Below, in pieces: positions 18,314 through 27,470 of a stretch of 64,000 nt of DNA. Every line of letters starts with the position of its first letter. Position 1 is the first letter of the stretch. The position numbers and the translations under genes are program-made. The DNA is taken from positions 1 to 64,000 of the forward strand of contig DANO01000018.1 of assembly GCA_002497295.1 (NCBI GenBank), written 5' to 3'. The DNA comes from Euryarchaeota archaeon UBA171. Its GTDB lineage: Archaea; Thermoplasmatota; Poseidoniia; Poseidoniales; Thalassarchaeaceae. The notes below the pieces were generated by a model. It ran no database searches. It was not told the origin of the DNA and saw only the letters and a program-made list of their open reading frames with translations.

Positions 18314-19329
18314 TACCTGGACCTCGACATATATTTTCCATCTACGACGAGCGCCTTGCCATCAATTTCAATCGTTGGTTTGATGAGGAGTCCTCGGACA
18401 TTGGTTGAAACATTTGCAGAGCCACCAAGACCCGAATTATTGCCAAACGCAAACATGGCGCCTCCTCTCCAGCATTGATCTTCAAGAAGACCGAGACCTC
18501 TCTTGGCTCTTGGATTCATGCCGAAACTGAACTCTGAGAAGGTTCTGACAAGATGCCCCTTGCCCGATCGCATTCCCTCTGATGCCAATTCGAATTCTGA
18601 TTCAATGTCTGCAGAAATAGGATCGCCCGTTGCAGATGATAACAACCCGTCTTTGATCACAATCTGCAGCGGCTTCCCAAGCTCACTACCTTCCCATGAG
18701 CCATTGAGAATGAGCCTTCCTTGAGCAGTGCCCTCCTTGGGCATGACAAATACTCTCCCAGCAGGTAGATTCGTGACTTGCCCCGGACGAGTGCAAATGC
18801 CTGTATCCTCCAGTATCCATCTACTTCCTGATTGGAAGCGCAAATCAGTTCCAAGAGAACTTGTGACTCTGACTTCACGTGCTCTTCGAAGTCTAGACCC
18901 CATACTCGCGATTTCAGTCGCCATTGCGTTATGGTCCGCTGTAAATCCGCCTCTGGCAAATGACTCAACCCCAACTCCTGGAATTGATGCTATTCTTGCA
19001 CCCTCTTTCGAGGCCGCAGCCCTTGCCCTTGTATGAGTCATCGACTTCGTGGTCAAGAGAAATATCACGTCCTGTCTCCTCATCAAATCGGATACAGGAG
19101 AAGGCGGCTCAATCCCTTGCTCTTCGAGTTCCGGCATCATCATCATCAGCACTCTTGAAGTTACTTCAGAAGACGCCTCATACACTGCTCTTGCAATTTT
19201 AGTCGTCTTGGTGTCGGTTACGATAAGTACATTCTCATGCTCTCGAACTTCCAAGCATGAATGAATAACCGTCCTCGCAGATATCAGTAGGTCTTCCTCA
19301 CTAACATCTATTTCACTTGATTCAACCAC
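18313..19329 (-). CDS. M29-like aminopeptidase/leucyl aminopeptidase-related protein
   Basis: A 338-residue protein resembling aminopeptidase T (M29) proteins: an N-terminal Rossmann-like half (E-N-V-L-I-V-T-D-T-K), a conserved middle with N-L-P-A-G-R-V-F-V-M-P-K-E-G-T-A-Q-G, and a C-terminal G-N-N-S-G-L-G-G block. I cannot place the full set of M29 metal ligands, and some relatives are non-peptidases such as NicX-type dioxygenases, so the reaction is not certain. The start is GTG, preceded by a good GGAGGTG ribosome-binding site. The first gene of a two-gene operon with the TPK-like gene. Confidence 0.65.
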   Translation of the reverse strand: MVESSEIDVSEEDLLISARTVIHSCLEVREHENVLIVTDTKTTKIARAVYEASSEVTSRVLMMMMPELEEQGIEPPSPVSDLMRRQDVIFLLTTKSMTHTRARAAASKEGARIASIPGVGVESFARGGFTADHNAMATEIASMGSRLRRAREVRVTSSLGTDLRFQSGSRWILEDTGICTRPGQVTNLPAGRVFVMPKEGTAQGRLILNGSWEGSELGKPLQIVIKDGLLSSATGDPISADIESEFELASEGMRSGKGHLVRTFSEFSFGMNPRAKRGLGLLEDQCWRGGAMFAFGNNSGLGGSANVSTNVRGLLIKPTIEIDGKALVVDGKYMSRSR

Positions 19330-19431
19330 GCGCGCTACACCTCCGATATACTACTCGCCTACGGTCGACCTTGGTAAAACGTCTGTATCAAAATACGCCA
19401 TCCCTCAACAAAAACATTCCAAGATTTCCAT

Positions 19432-20262
19432 CTACTGGGTAAGTCTGGCTCTCGATACTTCCTTTGACACGGATAATGCATTCGTGCCAATTTCTGAGAC
19501 TTTCCATTTCGGCCTTCTGCCGTTCGAAGCCGTTTCAACCATTTCTGATTGACGCAATTCTCTGAGATGGTGGCTGAGTAACTGTCTCGATATCGACATT
19601 TTGTTCTGAATTTCCTTTCCAGTCAATCCAAATTGGCCTGATTTAGCAAGTATCTCCAACACAGCCAGTCGAGTTCCCACTATTGGATTTCGTATACGCC
19701 CAATTTCTTCTTTGGATAACTTGGATACTGCATACCGCCTTAGTTTACCATCGCGCCAAGAAATGACTTCTCCACGACTCTCGAGAAGATGTAGGTGATA
19801 CGATGTCACTCCATTAGCTAGACCAAGACCATCTCTAAGAGCTGAGAAATGTATTCCTGCATTACCTTCGAGATAGCCAAGAATACGCCCCCGTGTCAGC
19901 ATATCGTCGCGACTACTCTTCATCCCAGCCACCAAGGGAGAGATCAAGGCAGCTAATACTGCAACTTTCACAAATTCAAGAACAAATGAACCCAGTATTA
20001 GGGATCCAATAATTCCTATGCCACCAGCCAGCAAGCCACTGGAGAGAGGGGACTCAGAATGTTCAGCCTCCCTGTTGCTACTCCCTCGCCCATCGTCTTC
20101 ATCTGAATCGGCTGCGTATTCAGCCTCAAGAGCAAGATCATCCGATTCATCATCAATCGATAAGACAGAATTTTCTGATGGAGAATATGCGATCCACATG
20201 CTGGAGAGTATCGCAGATATAGCGAATAAAGTTATGATTCTGACGACAATGACGTCTTTCAT
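19432..20262 (-). CDS. Membrane-anchored transcription regulator with two winged-helix domains
   Basis: 276 residues. There is an N-terminal hydrophobic segment (V-R-I-I-T-L-F-A-I-S-A-I-L), then an acidic Ser/Asp/Glu-rich stretch of about 50 residues that would face outside, then a long hydrophobic region (about 75-112) crossing once or twice. The rest is cytoplasmic: one winged helix (G-V-T-S-Y-H-L-H-L-L-E-S-R-G-E-V) and a second (I-S-R-Q-L-L-S-H-H-L-R-E-L), both ArsR/MarR-like. A one-component membrane sensor is inferred. It is divergent from a beta-propeller lipoprotein, and the spacer carries two copies of a palindromic site, the likely targets of this protein. Confidence 0.75.
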   Translation of the reverse strand: MKDVIVVRIITLFAISAILSSMWIAYSPSENSVLSIDDESDDLALEAEYAADSDEDDGRGSSNREAEHSESPLSSGLLAGGIGIIGSLILGSFVLEFVKVAVLAALISPLVAGMKSSRDDMLTRGRILGYLEGNAGIHFSALRDGLGLANGVTSYHLHLLESRGEVISWRDGKLRRYAVSKLSKEEIGRIRNPIVGTRLAVLEILAKSGQFGLTGKEIQNKMSISRQLLSHHLRELRQSEMVETASNGRRPKWKVSEIGTNALSVSKEVSRARLTQ

Positions 20263-20306
20263 CGACTCTTGAAATCCAACCCTCCCCTATGATTGCCGTG
20301 GTGAGT

Positions 20307-20322
20307 TGATTTGACAAATAAT
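20307..20322. promoter_or_regulatory. Operator-like site, proximal to the HTH regulator gene
   Basis: The sequence TGATTTGACAAATAAT contains the near-perfect 11-base palindrome ATTTGACAAAT. The same 16-mer recurs in inverted orientation at 20371-20386 with one difference. It lies 45 nt upstream of the regulator start. Binding by the divergent HTH protein is inferred. Confidence 0.55.
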
Positions 20323-20349
20323 AGAATCAACTCGGACAGAATGCCTTGA

Positions 20350-20358
20350 TTATATATT
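20350..20358 (+). promoter_or_regulatory. Candidate TATA box for the beta-propeller lipoprotein gene
   Basis: TTATATATT sits in the AT-rich divergent spacer, between the two palindromes. With usual archaeal spacing it would place transcription start near 20380, inside the second palindrome and about 50 nt before the ATG at 20431. Occupying that site would block initiation. Prediction by eye only. Confidence 0.45.
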
Positions 20359-20370
20359 CAAAAATAAATA

Positions 20371-20386
20371 ATAATTTGTCAAATCA
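20371..20386. promoter_or_regulatory. Operator-like site overlapping the lipoprotein transcription start
   Basis: ATAATTTGTCAAATCA is the inverted copy of the site at 20307-20322 (15 of 16 bases identical after reverse complement). Its core ATTTGTCAAAT is palindromic. Its place about 25 nt downstream of the TATA-like element suggests a repressor site. Confidence 0.55.
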
Positions 20387-20430
20387 TAATACCAAGTCGT
20401 TCATATCTTAAGGTGTGCCGAGTTATTCCC

Positions 20431-22788
20431 ATGAAGCGCATCTCGACAATCGCTGTGATACTCGCTCTTCTGATGCAAGGATGCCTCGCATCGGTGAATC
20501 CGGATGATGAAATATGGCCTCCTGATGGCGATTATCCTAGACTCGAACTATCAGAAAAATCCAGATCCAATGCTGTGCTGCAAAATTTCAATGACTGCGA
20601 CTCATTGCTGCAGACGCTCCAACAGAATCTCCTCGATGAGATGGCAGTCCGACTCGACCAGGAATCTTACTGGCACTGGTCTAATCCAATACTACGTGAT
20701 TTCGGAGGAGTCTGGTTCGACGATGCTATGGCGGAAGGAACGGACACCGCTCTAGACAGCAGCACTGAATCATCTCCTTCGAGGGAAGGCGAGTATTCAG
20801 GAACCAATAACCAAGAATCTGGTGTAGATGAGGCGGATTTCCTGAAGACAGATGGTTTCCATACATACATGCTCAATGGCCCATTGTTGTTGATCATGGA
20901 AATACCCGAATTCGGCCAGATTAGCCTCCTAAGTACGATGGAGCTTGAAGGAAATCCGATGTCGATGATGATTGAGGGAGATACCATGGTGGTCGCTTCC
21001 TCCGTGTACGGGTGGCAGCTTGAAGATGATCATCCCTTGACACAAATCCTCGCCAGGGAATACACATATCCAAATTCTGATTATGTCTACAAACATTATC
21101 GATCTGATTTGGTAAAATACTCTATCATCGACATAAGTGATAGGAATACTCCCTCCATCCAGCATGAGATATACCTCGAAGGGTACTACAATACTGCTCG
21201 CTTGGTGGACGGTACCGTACGAAGCATTACCCATGCACAGATGGATGTCTGGGGCCTGGAGTATTATGTAGCCCTTCCAGACGAATATTGGTCGATTGAA
21301 GATATGTATGAGCGAATGGATGTCTGGAATTCTTCGCTTTTGCAGACATTATCCGATAATCGTGACAGGATTCTGGCGCTTACACTCGATGACCTTCTCC
21401 CTCAAAGGTATGTGGTGGATGGAGACAATGTGGTCATTTTACCATATTCTGTCAGTGAATGCAGCGAGTATGCAGCATCTTCAGATAGCGTAGCTAGAGG
21501 ATTCTTGTCGATTGCAACCTTCGACATATCAAATGATTATGTATCCATGGAGGTCGATCATATAGCATCATCATGGGCCCACGTGTACGCCTCACCTGAT
21601 GCGTTGGTTTTCGCTGAACCTGCAAATGACTGGTGGTGGTTTTGGGGTAATGATGAATATGAGGATGCAACTAATATCCATGTATTCGATATCTCCCAAC
21701 CAGGAACAACATCCTATGTTGCGTCTGGCAGAGTATCTGGAACCGTCCAAGATCAGTTTTCAATATCCGAGTTTCAGGGAGTCATACGAGTCGCCTCAAC
21801 TACCGATGCTTGGGGGCGTTGGTGGATATCGGATTCTATGAATTCGGAAACCGACGAACCTGTATTCACTGGCCCATCCAACAGAGTCACTATGCTAGAA
21901 CCAACTTCATCTGGCGATTTAGATCAGATTGGCATAATCGAGGGAATAGCTGATGGGGAGAGGATATGGAGTGCTCGATTCATGGGGGAAAGAGCATATC
22001 TCGTCACGTTTGAAACCATAGACCCTCTTTGGGTTCTAGACCTGTCTGATCCTGTCAACCCCACCATACTGGGTGAGTTGGAGGTTCCCGGAGTCTCAAC
22101 ATACATCCATCCTGTTGATGAGAATACCCTCCTGACTATCGGAATTGGACCGGGTGATGACGGTCTTGGACTCGATTGGTCTATGACTCAGATATCGCTC
22201 TTCGACGTCAGCGATCCGACGAATCCCACATTAGCCGACTCTCTGCCGATATCACCAGTTCACGCGGATGATGACTGCCAAAATATCCGTACCTGCGGAT
22301 GGTCATGGTCCTGGTCGGAAGCAACATACGAACACAAGGCATTCACATATTGGGCGCCAGAAAATATGCTTGCAATACCCCTGTCCACTTATCGATACGT
22401 GTACGATGAAAACTACTATCAAGGTGGTTATGAACACATCTCGATGCTAAAACTGATTGATGTAGATACGGAAAATCTGAGCTTATCAGAACACGGCGAA
22501 ATAGACCACTCATCGTTCTACAACGACGACGATGGACCCAATTGGTGGTTCTATAGCACCAGTATCCGCCGGTCCATATTCATGGGAGACTACATCTATG
22601 CATTCTCTACTCTGGGTGTAACAATCCATAATACCACTGACCTGACTCATATGCAAGATATGCTAATCCCAGGATCGCATTATGTGGAAGATGTAGGGGA
22701 AGCAGAGTCTGAACAGGAGTCAAACGAGTCATCGGGAGAAGATGAACCATGTCCAGATGGCTCTGAAGGAGATTCCTGCCAAGACTAG
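20431..22788 (+). CDS. Secreted beta-propeller-domain lipoprotein
   Basis: 785 residues from the ATG at 20431; a GTG six codons upstream is possible. The signal peptide ends in a lipobox, A-L-L-M-Q-G-C, with the Cys at residue 18, so the protein is probably lipid-anchored outside the membrane. The motif S-G-T-N-N-Q-E-S-G-V-D-E-A-D-F-L-K-T-D-G is the hallmark of the secreted beta-propeller family (PF09826). Many repeated D-I-S-x-P-x-x-P blade motifs follow, and the C-terminus is acidic. The function of this family is not known. Its position opposite a membrane HTH sensor suggests it is that sensor's regulated target or signal partner. The 3' end overlaps pyrC by 4 nt. Confidence 0.85.
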   Translation: MKRISTIAVILALLMQGCLASVNPDDEIWPPDGDYPRLELSEKSRSNAVLQNFNDCDSLLQTLQQNLLDEMAVRLDQESYWHWSNPILRDFGGVWFDDAMAEGTDTALDSSTESSPSREGEYSGTNNQESGVDEADFLKTDGFHTYMLNGPLLLIMEIPEFGQISLLSTMELEGNPMSMMIEGDTMVVASSVYGWQLEDDHPLTQILAREYTYPNSDYVYKHYRSDLVKYSIIDISDRNTPSIQHEIYLEGYYNTARLVDGTVRSITHAQMDVWGLEYYVALPDEYWSIEDMYERMDVWNSSLLQTLSDNRDRILALTLDDLLPQRYVVDGDNVVILPYSVSECSEYAASSDSVARGFLSIATFDISNDYVSMEVDHIASSWAHVYASPDALVFAEPANDWWWFWGNDEYEDATNIHVFDISQPGTTSYVASGRVSGTVQDQFSISEFQGVIRVASTTDAWGRWWISDSMNSETDEPVFTGPSNRVTMLEPTSSGDLDQIGIIEGIADGERIWSARFMGERAYLVTFETIDPLWVLDLSDPVNPTILGELEVPGVSTYIHPVDENTLLTIGIGPGDDGLGLDWSMTQISLFDVSDPTNPTLADSLPISPVHADDDCQNIRTCGWSWSWSEATYEHKAFTYWAPENMLAIPLSTYRYVYDENYYQGGYEHISMLKLIDVDTENLSLSEHGEIDHSSFYNDDDGPNWWFYSTSIRRSIFMGDYIYAFSTLGVTIHNTTDLTHMQDMLIPGSHYVEDVGEAESEQESNESSGEDEPCPDGSEGDSCQD

Positions 22789-24161
22789 AATTGGTTGAAT
22801 TTCAATACCCTTCCAGTAGAACCGGGTTCAGCCACAGATATTCCTTTTAGAGATCCCCCGACCTCTCGTCTGTGAACTATTTCTCCATCTACGATGGTGT
22901 ATATTGGCCACCCCGTTAGCTCTCTTCCCGCATAGGGCGTCCATCCTACCTTTGTCCATGTGTCTTCATCAGAGATAATCCGGTGCGTATCTAGATCAAC
23001 CAGTGTCAAATCAGCATCATATCCTTCTATTATCGATCCTTTCTTCTCGATTCCGTAGACTTTTGCTGGCCCTTCACACATCCAATTCACTACGTCTGTG
23101 ACACTACATTTCCCACCTACTGCGTGAGTAAGCATCACGGGAAGCGATGTTTCAACCCCCGGCATTCCAGCCGGAGCTTTGGGGAAACCAGCCGATTTGG
23201 CTTCCAATGTATGCGGGGCATGGTCTGTCACAATACAATCTATGGTGCCGTCTTTGAGGCGCTTCCATAGGGTCTCCTTATCCTCTGTATACCTGATTGG
23301 AGGATTCATCAGGGCTCTGACGCCTAGTTTTTCAACATCATTTTGGTCAAAGGTTAGGTGCTGGGTACAAACTTCGGTTGTGATTAAATCACCTTTATTT
23401 CCTACTAACCAATCTGCTTCTCTGGCGCTGGTAAGATGCACGATATGTAGTCGATGGTCATAATCGCGCGCCAGACCAGACGCGCGCTTCGTCGCTAGGA
23501 AAGCACATTCCACATCTCGACATTCGGCATGAGCCGCAATATCCGTGCGATGTGCGTACTCACTTATTCGAGTTTGGAGACGAGATTCATCTTCCGCATG
23601 GGTTGCAATGACTCCTCCCGTATTTGAGAAGATATTTTCCAGATGCCTTTGCTCATGGACAAGCAGATCTCCTGTGCTGCTCCCCATGAAAACCTTAATT
23701 CCACAAACGCCATCCATCCCTTCTACGCTCTGCAAATCACTCACATTGTCCTTGGTCGCACCGACAAAGAAACCATGGTGAGTCACAGTTTTCTTCGCTG
23801 CTAGGGCAATCTTTGCCTCGAGAGTTTCCCGATTAGTGGCATTGGGTATGTTATTTGGCATATCCAAGAATGAAGTTACACCACCGGCAGCAGCAGCGCG
23901 ACTCCCACTTCGAAGATCTTCTTTTTCAGGTTGACCAGGCTCCCGGAAGTGCACATGTGGATCAATAACGCCCGGAAGTAGATGTAATCCCGTGGCATCG
24001 ATAGTATACTCGCCATCTTGCGGTTCTAAACCTCCGCCAGGCGCAATAGTGGCGATTGAACCATTAGTAACTCGAAGGTCTCCCCTTGTCACTCGATCAG
24101 GCAAAACTAACGAGGCATTTTGAATCAGCATATGGCGGGTCATGTGTGGTTCCAATGTCAC
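22785..24161 (-). CDS. pyrC: Dihydroorotase, class I
   Basis: A 458-residue amidohydrolase that closes carbamoyl-aspartate to dihydroorotate in pyrimidine synthesis. The metal and substrate motifs are complete: D-P-H-V-H-F-R-E-P-G, the Lys of G-I-K-V-F-M-G-S (carbamylated metal bridge), T-H-A-E-D-E, H-I-V-H-L-T-S, and V-T-D-H-A-P-H-T with its catalytic Asp. The start could also be the internal ATG before L-I-Q-N-A-S. The related allantoinase is less likely in this setting. No other pyrimidine gene is in the window. Confidence 0.9.
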   Translation of the reverse strand: MTLEPHMTRHMLIQNASLVLPDRVTRGDLRVTNGSIATIAPGGGLEPQDGEYTIDATGLHLLPGVIDPHVHFREPGQPEKEDLRSGSRAAAAGGVTSFLDMPNNIPNATNRETLEAKIALAAKKTVTHHGFFVGATKDNVSDLQSVEGMDGVCGIKVFMGSSTGDLLVHEQRHLENIFSNTGGVIATHAEDESRLQTRISEYAHRTDIAAHAECRDVECAFLATKRASGLARDYDHRLHIVHLTSAREADWLVGNKGDLITTEVCTQHLTFDQNDVEKLGVRALMNPPIRYTEDKETLWKRLKDGTIDCIVTDHAPHTLEAKSAGFPKAPAGMPGVETSLPVMLTHAVGGKCSVTDVVNWMCEGPAKVYGIEKKGSIIEGYDADLTLVDLDTHRIISDEDTWTKVGWTPYAGRELTGWPIYTIVDGEIVHRREVGGSLKGISVAEPGSTGRVLKFNQF

Positions 24162-24253
24162 CGTAATGCAGCCATCACAATACTGTTTTCATTATGGGAA
24201 TAACATACTATCTCCCCGCTCGCTTCAAATAAGCGATAGTACGGCGGACAAGC

Positions 24254-24331
24254 AGCGGGTTGGAGTAGTCAGGTTATCTCGTCGGGCTCATAACCCGGAG
24301 ACCGGTGGTTCAAATCCACCATCCGCTACCA
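24254..24331 (+). tRNA. Initiator tRNA-Met (CAT), CCA encoded
   Basis: A full cloverleaf can be drawn. The acceptor stem AGCGGGT pairs with ATCCGCT at 24321-24327. The D stem is GAG/CTC. The anticodon stem is TCGGG/CCCGG around the loop CTCATAA. The variable loop is AGACC. The T arm is GGTGG-TTCAAAT-CCACC. The A1-U72 pair and three consecutive G-C pairs flanking the anticodon loop are hallmarks of archaeal/eukaryotic initiator tRNA. The discriminator A and 3' CCA are in the DNA. No intron. Confidence 0.95.
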
Positions 24332-24454
24332 CATCCATTTCAAAGTGAACGTGAGTTGAAAGTGAATATTCGATAGACTCAGAGCCATCTTCATGTTGAT
24401 AAATAGAATTCTAGTAAACAAGGGTCAATGCGTGTTTCATATACCCTGGTTGCT

Positions 24455-24463
24455 GAGAGGAGG
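24455..24463 (+). promoter_or_regulatory. Ribosome-binding site of radA, unusually close
   Basis: GAGAGGAGG is a strong Shine-Dalgarno match but ends only 2 nt before the ATG at 24466. The RadA start is well supported by homology, so either tight spacing is tolerated here or only the upstream part of the run pairs. Confidence 0.6.
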
Positions 24464-24465
24464 AT

Positions 24466-25467
24466 ATGGCATCAAAGAAGACCACACAAAAAATCGAAGA
24501 TGAAGAGATAGTAATCGATGCTGAAGATGAAGAACCAGGCATCGAAGATTTGCCAGGCGTAGGACCAGCAACTGCAGAGAAACTCAGAGAAGCAGGATTC
24601 GACGAACTCATGACTATTGCAGTCATGAGTCCAAAAGAACTTGGCGATCAAGCAGAATTAGGCGAAGCTGTTGCATCCAAAATAATTGCAGGCGCTAAGA
24701 AGATGGTAAATGTCGGTGGATTCGTAAGCGGGGTCTCTCTTCTCGAACGCCGTTCTCAGGTCCAAAAATTGACGTCCGGAGCCGCCGCTCTCGATGAACT
24801 CCTCGGAGGTGGTTTCGAGACCCAAGCGATTGTCGAGGTCTTCGGAGAGTTTGGCAGTGGAAAGACGCAGATAGGGCATCAACTCGCAGTCAATACGATC
24901 TTGCCAATTGCCCAAGGAGGATTTGATGGAGAAGTATTCTACATAGACACAGAAGACACATTCAGGCCTGAAAGAATTGCTCAGATGGCGGAAGGGGCGG
25001 GACTAGATCCTAATGCTGTATTGGACAGAATACATGTTGCAAGAGCATACAACTCTGCTCATCAGATGCTACTCGTAGACGAGATAAAGAGAATGTCAAA
25101 AAGCATCGATGTTAAGATGGTCATTGTCGATTCACTGACCAGCCATTTCCGAGCTGAGTATGTCGGGAGAGGCATGCTCGCAGACAGACAACAGAAATTG
25201 AACAAGCATCTCAAAGAACTCAAGCAACTTTCCGATGTGAACAACGCTCTCGTACTTGTCACAAATCAGGTGATGTCGAATCCAGGGACAATGTGGGGAG
25301 ATCCAACTAAGGCGATTGGCGGACATATTGTGGGCCACGCAAGCACATTCAGGCTTTACTTGCGTAAGTCAAAGGGCGGCAGAAGAATAGCCAGACTAAT
25401 TGATAGCCCAAATCTTCCAGAGGGCGAAGCTGTATTTACAGTCACAGCAGAAGGAATCAGAGAGTAA
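24466..25467 (+). CDS. radA: DNA repair and recombination protein RadA
   Basis: The archaeal RecA/Rad51 recombinase, 333 residues, which forms the filament for strand exchange in homologous recombination. An acidic N-terminal lead is followed by a helix-hairpin-helix DNA-binding domain ([12 protein letters not shown]), then the ATPase core with Walker [10 protein letters not shown] and Walker [10 protein letters not shown]. Loop L2 carries N-Q-V-M-S-N-P-G, and the end has the family motif [11 protein letters not shown]. No intein is inserted. The 134-nt spacer after the tRNA holds its promoter; GATAAATAG near 24400 is a possible TATA element. Confidence 0.97.
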   Translation: MASKKTTQKIEDEEIVIDAEDEEPGIEDLPGVGPATAEKLREAGFDELMTIAVMSPKELGDQAELGEAVASKIIAGAKKMVNVGGFVSGVSLLERRSQVQKLTSGAAALDELLGGGFETQAIVEVFGEFGSGKTQIGHQLAVNTILPIAQGGFDGEVFYIDTEDTFRPERIAQMAEGAGLDPNAVLDRIHVARAYNSAHQMLLVDEIKRMSKSIDVKMVIVDSLTSHFRAEYVGRGMLADRQQKLNKHLKELKQLSDVNNALVLVTNQVMSNPGTMWGDPTKAIGGHIVGHASTFRLYLRKSKGGRRIARLIDSPNLPEGEAVFTVTAEGIRE

Positions 25468-25471
25468 TCGG

Positions 25472-27181
25472 TCAAACAGAAAGTTCAGAGAGCGATTTTC
25501 TGACCGAACTTACGAGATTCCCAATATGCCCCTCATCGAAACTCAAATCGATGTCTGCTGATTCAAAAAGATGAGGAAGCGTACGCGTATTTCCAAGTTT
25601 CATAGCGTTCGCATAATCATTCAGAGCCTTCTCCGGATCATTAAGCTGAGTCATCCATATTTGCAAAGCCCCAAGTTGAGCTATCCCGTATTCGATGTAG
25701 TAGAAAGGCGCCCCAAATAAGTGCCCTTGAGTCTGCCAAAAGAGTGCCTCATCTTCTTCGAATCCATTCCAGTTTGTCCTAGGCCCATATTTCCCCCTAA
25801 GGTCAAGCCATGCTTTCGAGCGTTCCTCGCGTGTATGGTTTGGATTTGAGTACATCCAGTGTTGAAATGCATCAATTCTACATATCCATGCGAGAAGGCC
25901 GATAATGGCCTCAAGATGCATCTTCCTCGCACGATCTGTTGTTTCTTTCGAGTCATAGAACTCACTCCAGTAGGGTTGAGTAAGAAGTTCCATTGACATC
26001 GAAGCAACCTCTGCAAATTCAATTGGATAGTTACGATCCTGTATGAGGTCATGATGACTACAATACATCGTATGGAAAGCATGTCCAGCTTCATGAATCA
26101 TGGTCTCTACATCCCCCTGCTGACCGGATGCATTCATGAAAATGAAGGGGAGCCCGGTTTTTTCCAAATTATACTGGTATCCCCCGGGGGCCTTTCCCTT
26201 CCTGCTGTCGAGATCCAGAACTTCACCCTCAATCAGTCGATTGAACATTTCACCCAATTCAGGAGATAGCGAATGGAAGACCTTCAAAGTGATTGATACC
26301 AAATCATCCACTTCTTCGAAAGGCTGTAGAGGGGGCCGTCCAAAAATATCGGGAGAATCTCCTGACTTCTCATTAACGTCCCAGGGCTTCAACTCATCGT
26401 ACTCGAAACCATTTCGACGTTCCTCATTTATGCTGTGAATCAAAGGCATACAATGAATCTCTACAGCCTCATGAAACGCCAGACAATCTTTCGGAGTATA
26501 ATCAAATCTCTCCATGGAACGGAATGCATAGTCAACATAGTTTTCAAATCCTGAATTAATGGCTATTTTGTGCCTTATTCGAACTAATTCGTCCATGATT
26601 TCAGATATTCTTTCCGAATCGATCATTCTTCTCTCTCTGATTTTCGTCCATGCCAAACGTCGAATATCGCGATCATTCGATTCCAAGAATTTTCTCATCT
26701 GAGGCATAGTACGCTCCACACCATCGAATTCTACAGTCATCGCACCAGTAATCTTCTGATATTCCGTAGACAGCCTCGTACATTCTACGGATAGGGGGAT
26801 ATTCTCCTCCCTGAATATTTCAATCGAGTTCTGCATACTTCTTAGAATCAGATCATAACGTTCTGGAAGGCTCCCCAGGAAGTCAAGGCTTGCTATTTTC
26901 AAATCGATCTTGTTGGAAACCTCTGACATTTTTGGACGTACATTTTCTACGAATGACATGAAAGCAGATTGCTTCTCTTCGTTTTCAGTATCACAAGTCA
27001 TCCCGATGTACAATTTTGCACCGGCTTCCGAGACATGCTCCGCCATATCGGATATATCTTTGAAAAGAGACTCCAAATCATCTGCATCCTCAACCGGACG
27101 CTCTAGAAGATTCGTCGCCACAGGCTTCAAATCATTCCACGATGTAGCGTTGAAATCATCTGCGAGGGGAAACATCTCCAT
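25472..27181 (-). CDS. pepF: Oligoendopeptidase F (M3 family)
   Basis: A 569-residue zinc peptidase cleaving short peptides in the cytoplasm. The zinc motif H-E-A-G-H sits in M-I-H-E-A-G-H-A-F-H-T, with the third ligand Glu in E-F-A-E-V-A-S-M-S-M-E. No signal peptide is present. The length fits bacterial PepF (about 560-600). It lies 3 nt after a small zinc-finger gene, at the end of the minus-strand run hel308-cgi121-zinc finger-pepF. Peptide use by such archaea fits the cell-surface subtilisin found elsewhere in the window. Confidence 0.93.
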   Translation of the reverse strand: MEMFPLADDFNATSWNDLKPVATNLLERPVEDADDLESLFKDISDMAEHVSEAGAKLYIGMTCDTENEEKQSAFMSFVENVRPKMSEVSNKIDLKIASLDFLGSLPERYDLILRSMQNSIEIFREENIPLSVECTRLSTEYQKITGAMTVEFDGVERTMPQMRKFLESNDRDIRRLAWTKIRERRMIDSERISEIMDELVRIRHKIAINSGFENYVDYAFRSMERFDYTPKDCLAFHEAVEIHCMPLIHSINEERRNGFEYDELKPWDVNEKSGDSPDIFGRPPLQPFEEVDDLVSITLKVFHSLSPELGEMFNRLIEGEVLDLDSRKGKAPGGYQYNLEKTGLPFIFMNASGQQGDVETMIHEAGHAFHTMYCSHHDLIQDRNYPIEFAEVASMSMELLTQPYWSEFYDSKETTDRARKMHLEAIIGLLAWICRIDAFQHWMYSNPNHTREERSKAWLDLRGKYGPRTNWNGFEEDEALFWQTQGHLFGAPFYYIEYGIAQLGALQIWMTQLNDPEKALNDYANAMKLGNTRTLPHLFESADIDLSFDEGHIGNLVSSVRKSLSELSV

Positions 27182-27184
27182 TCC

Positions 27185-27430
27185 TCAATTACGATGGGAG
27201 TAGGGTCCGATCGGAAGTGGCCCATCCTCTCTAGAATACTTCTGGCGCTTCCATTTCTTGGCCGCTTCTTGAACCGTTTCTCTTATTTTTTCCAAGTCTG
27301 GATGTTCTGGATTCTCTTTTTCAATCCAGCAAGCGGAGCAATAACGCACTCCAGCGTGATCAACATAGTTGCTAGGAGTACAACCGACACCGCATACAGA
27401 GCATTTCCCATAGCCAAGGAATCTGGACAT
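27185..27430 (-). CDS. Small zinc-ribbon protein
   Basis: 81 residues. Two Cys pairs, C-S-V-C near residue 10 and C-S-A-C near residue 32, probably bind one zinc; a further Cys lies at residue 16. The rest is charged and helical. There is no membrane segment. A nucleic-acid or protein adaptor is possible; the function is unknown. It stops 3 nt before pepF and is separated from cgi121 by 40 nt. Confidence 0.65.
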   Translation of the reverse strand: MSRFLGYGKCSVCGVGCTPSNYVDHAGVRYCSACWIEKENPEHPDLEKIRETVQEAAKKWKRQKYSREDGPLPIGPYSHRN

Positions 27431-27470
27431 CGTCCCTCCCAGAACAGACTCACCTATCAGATTGACTGAT

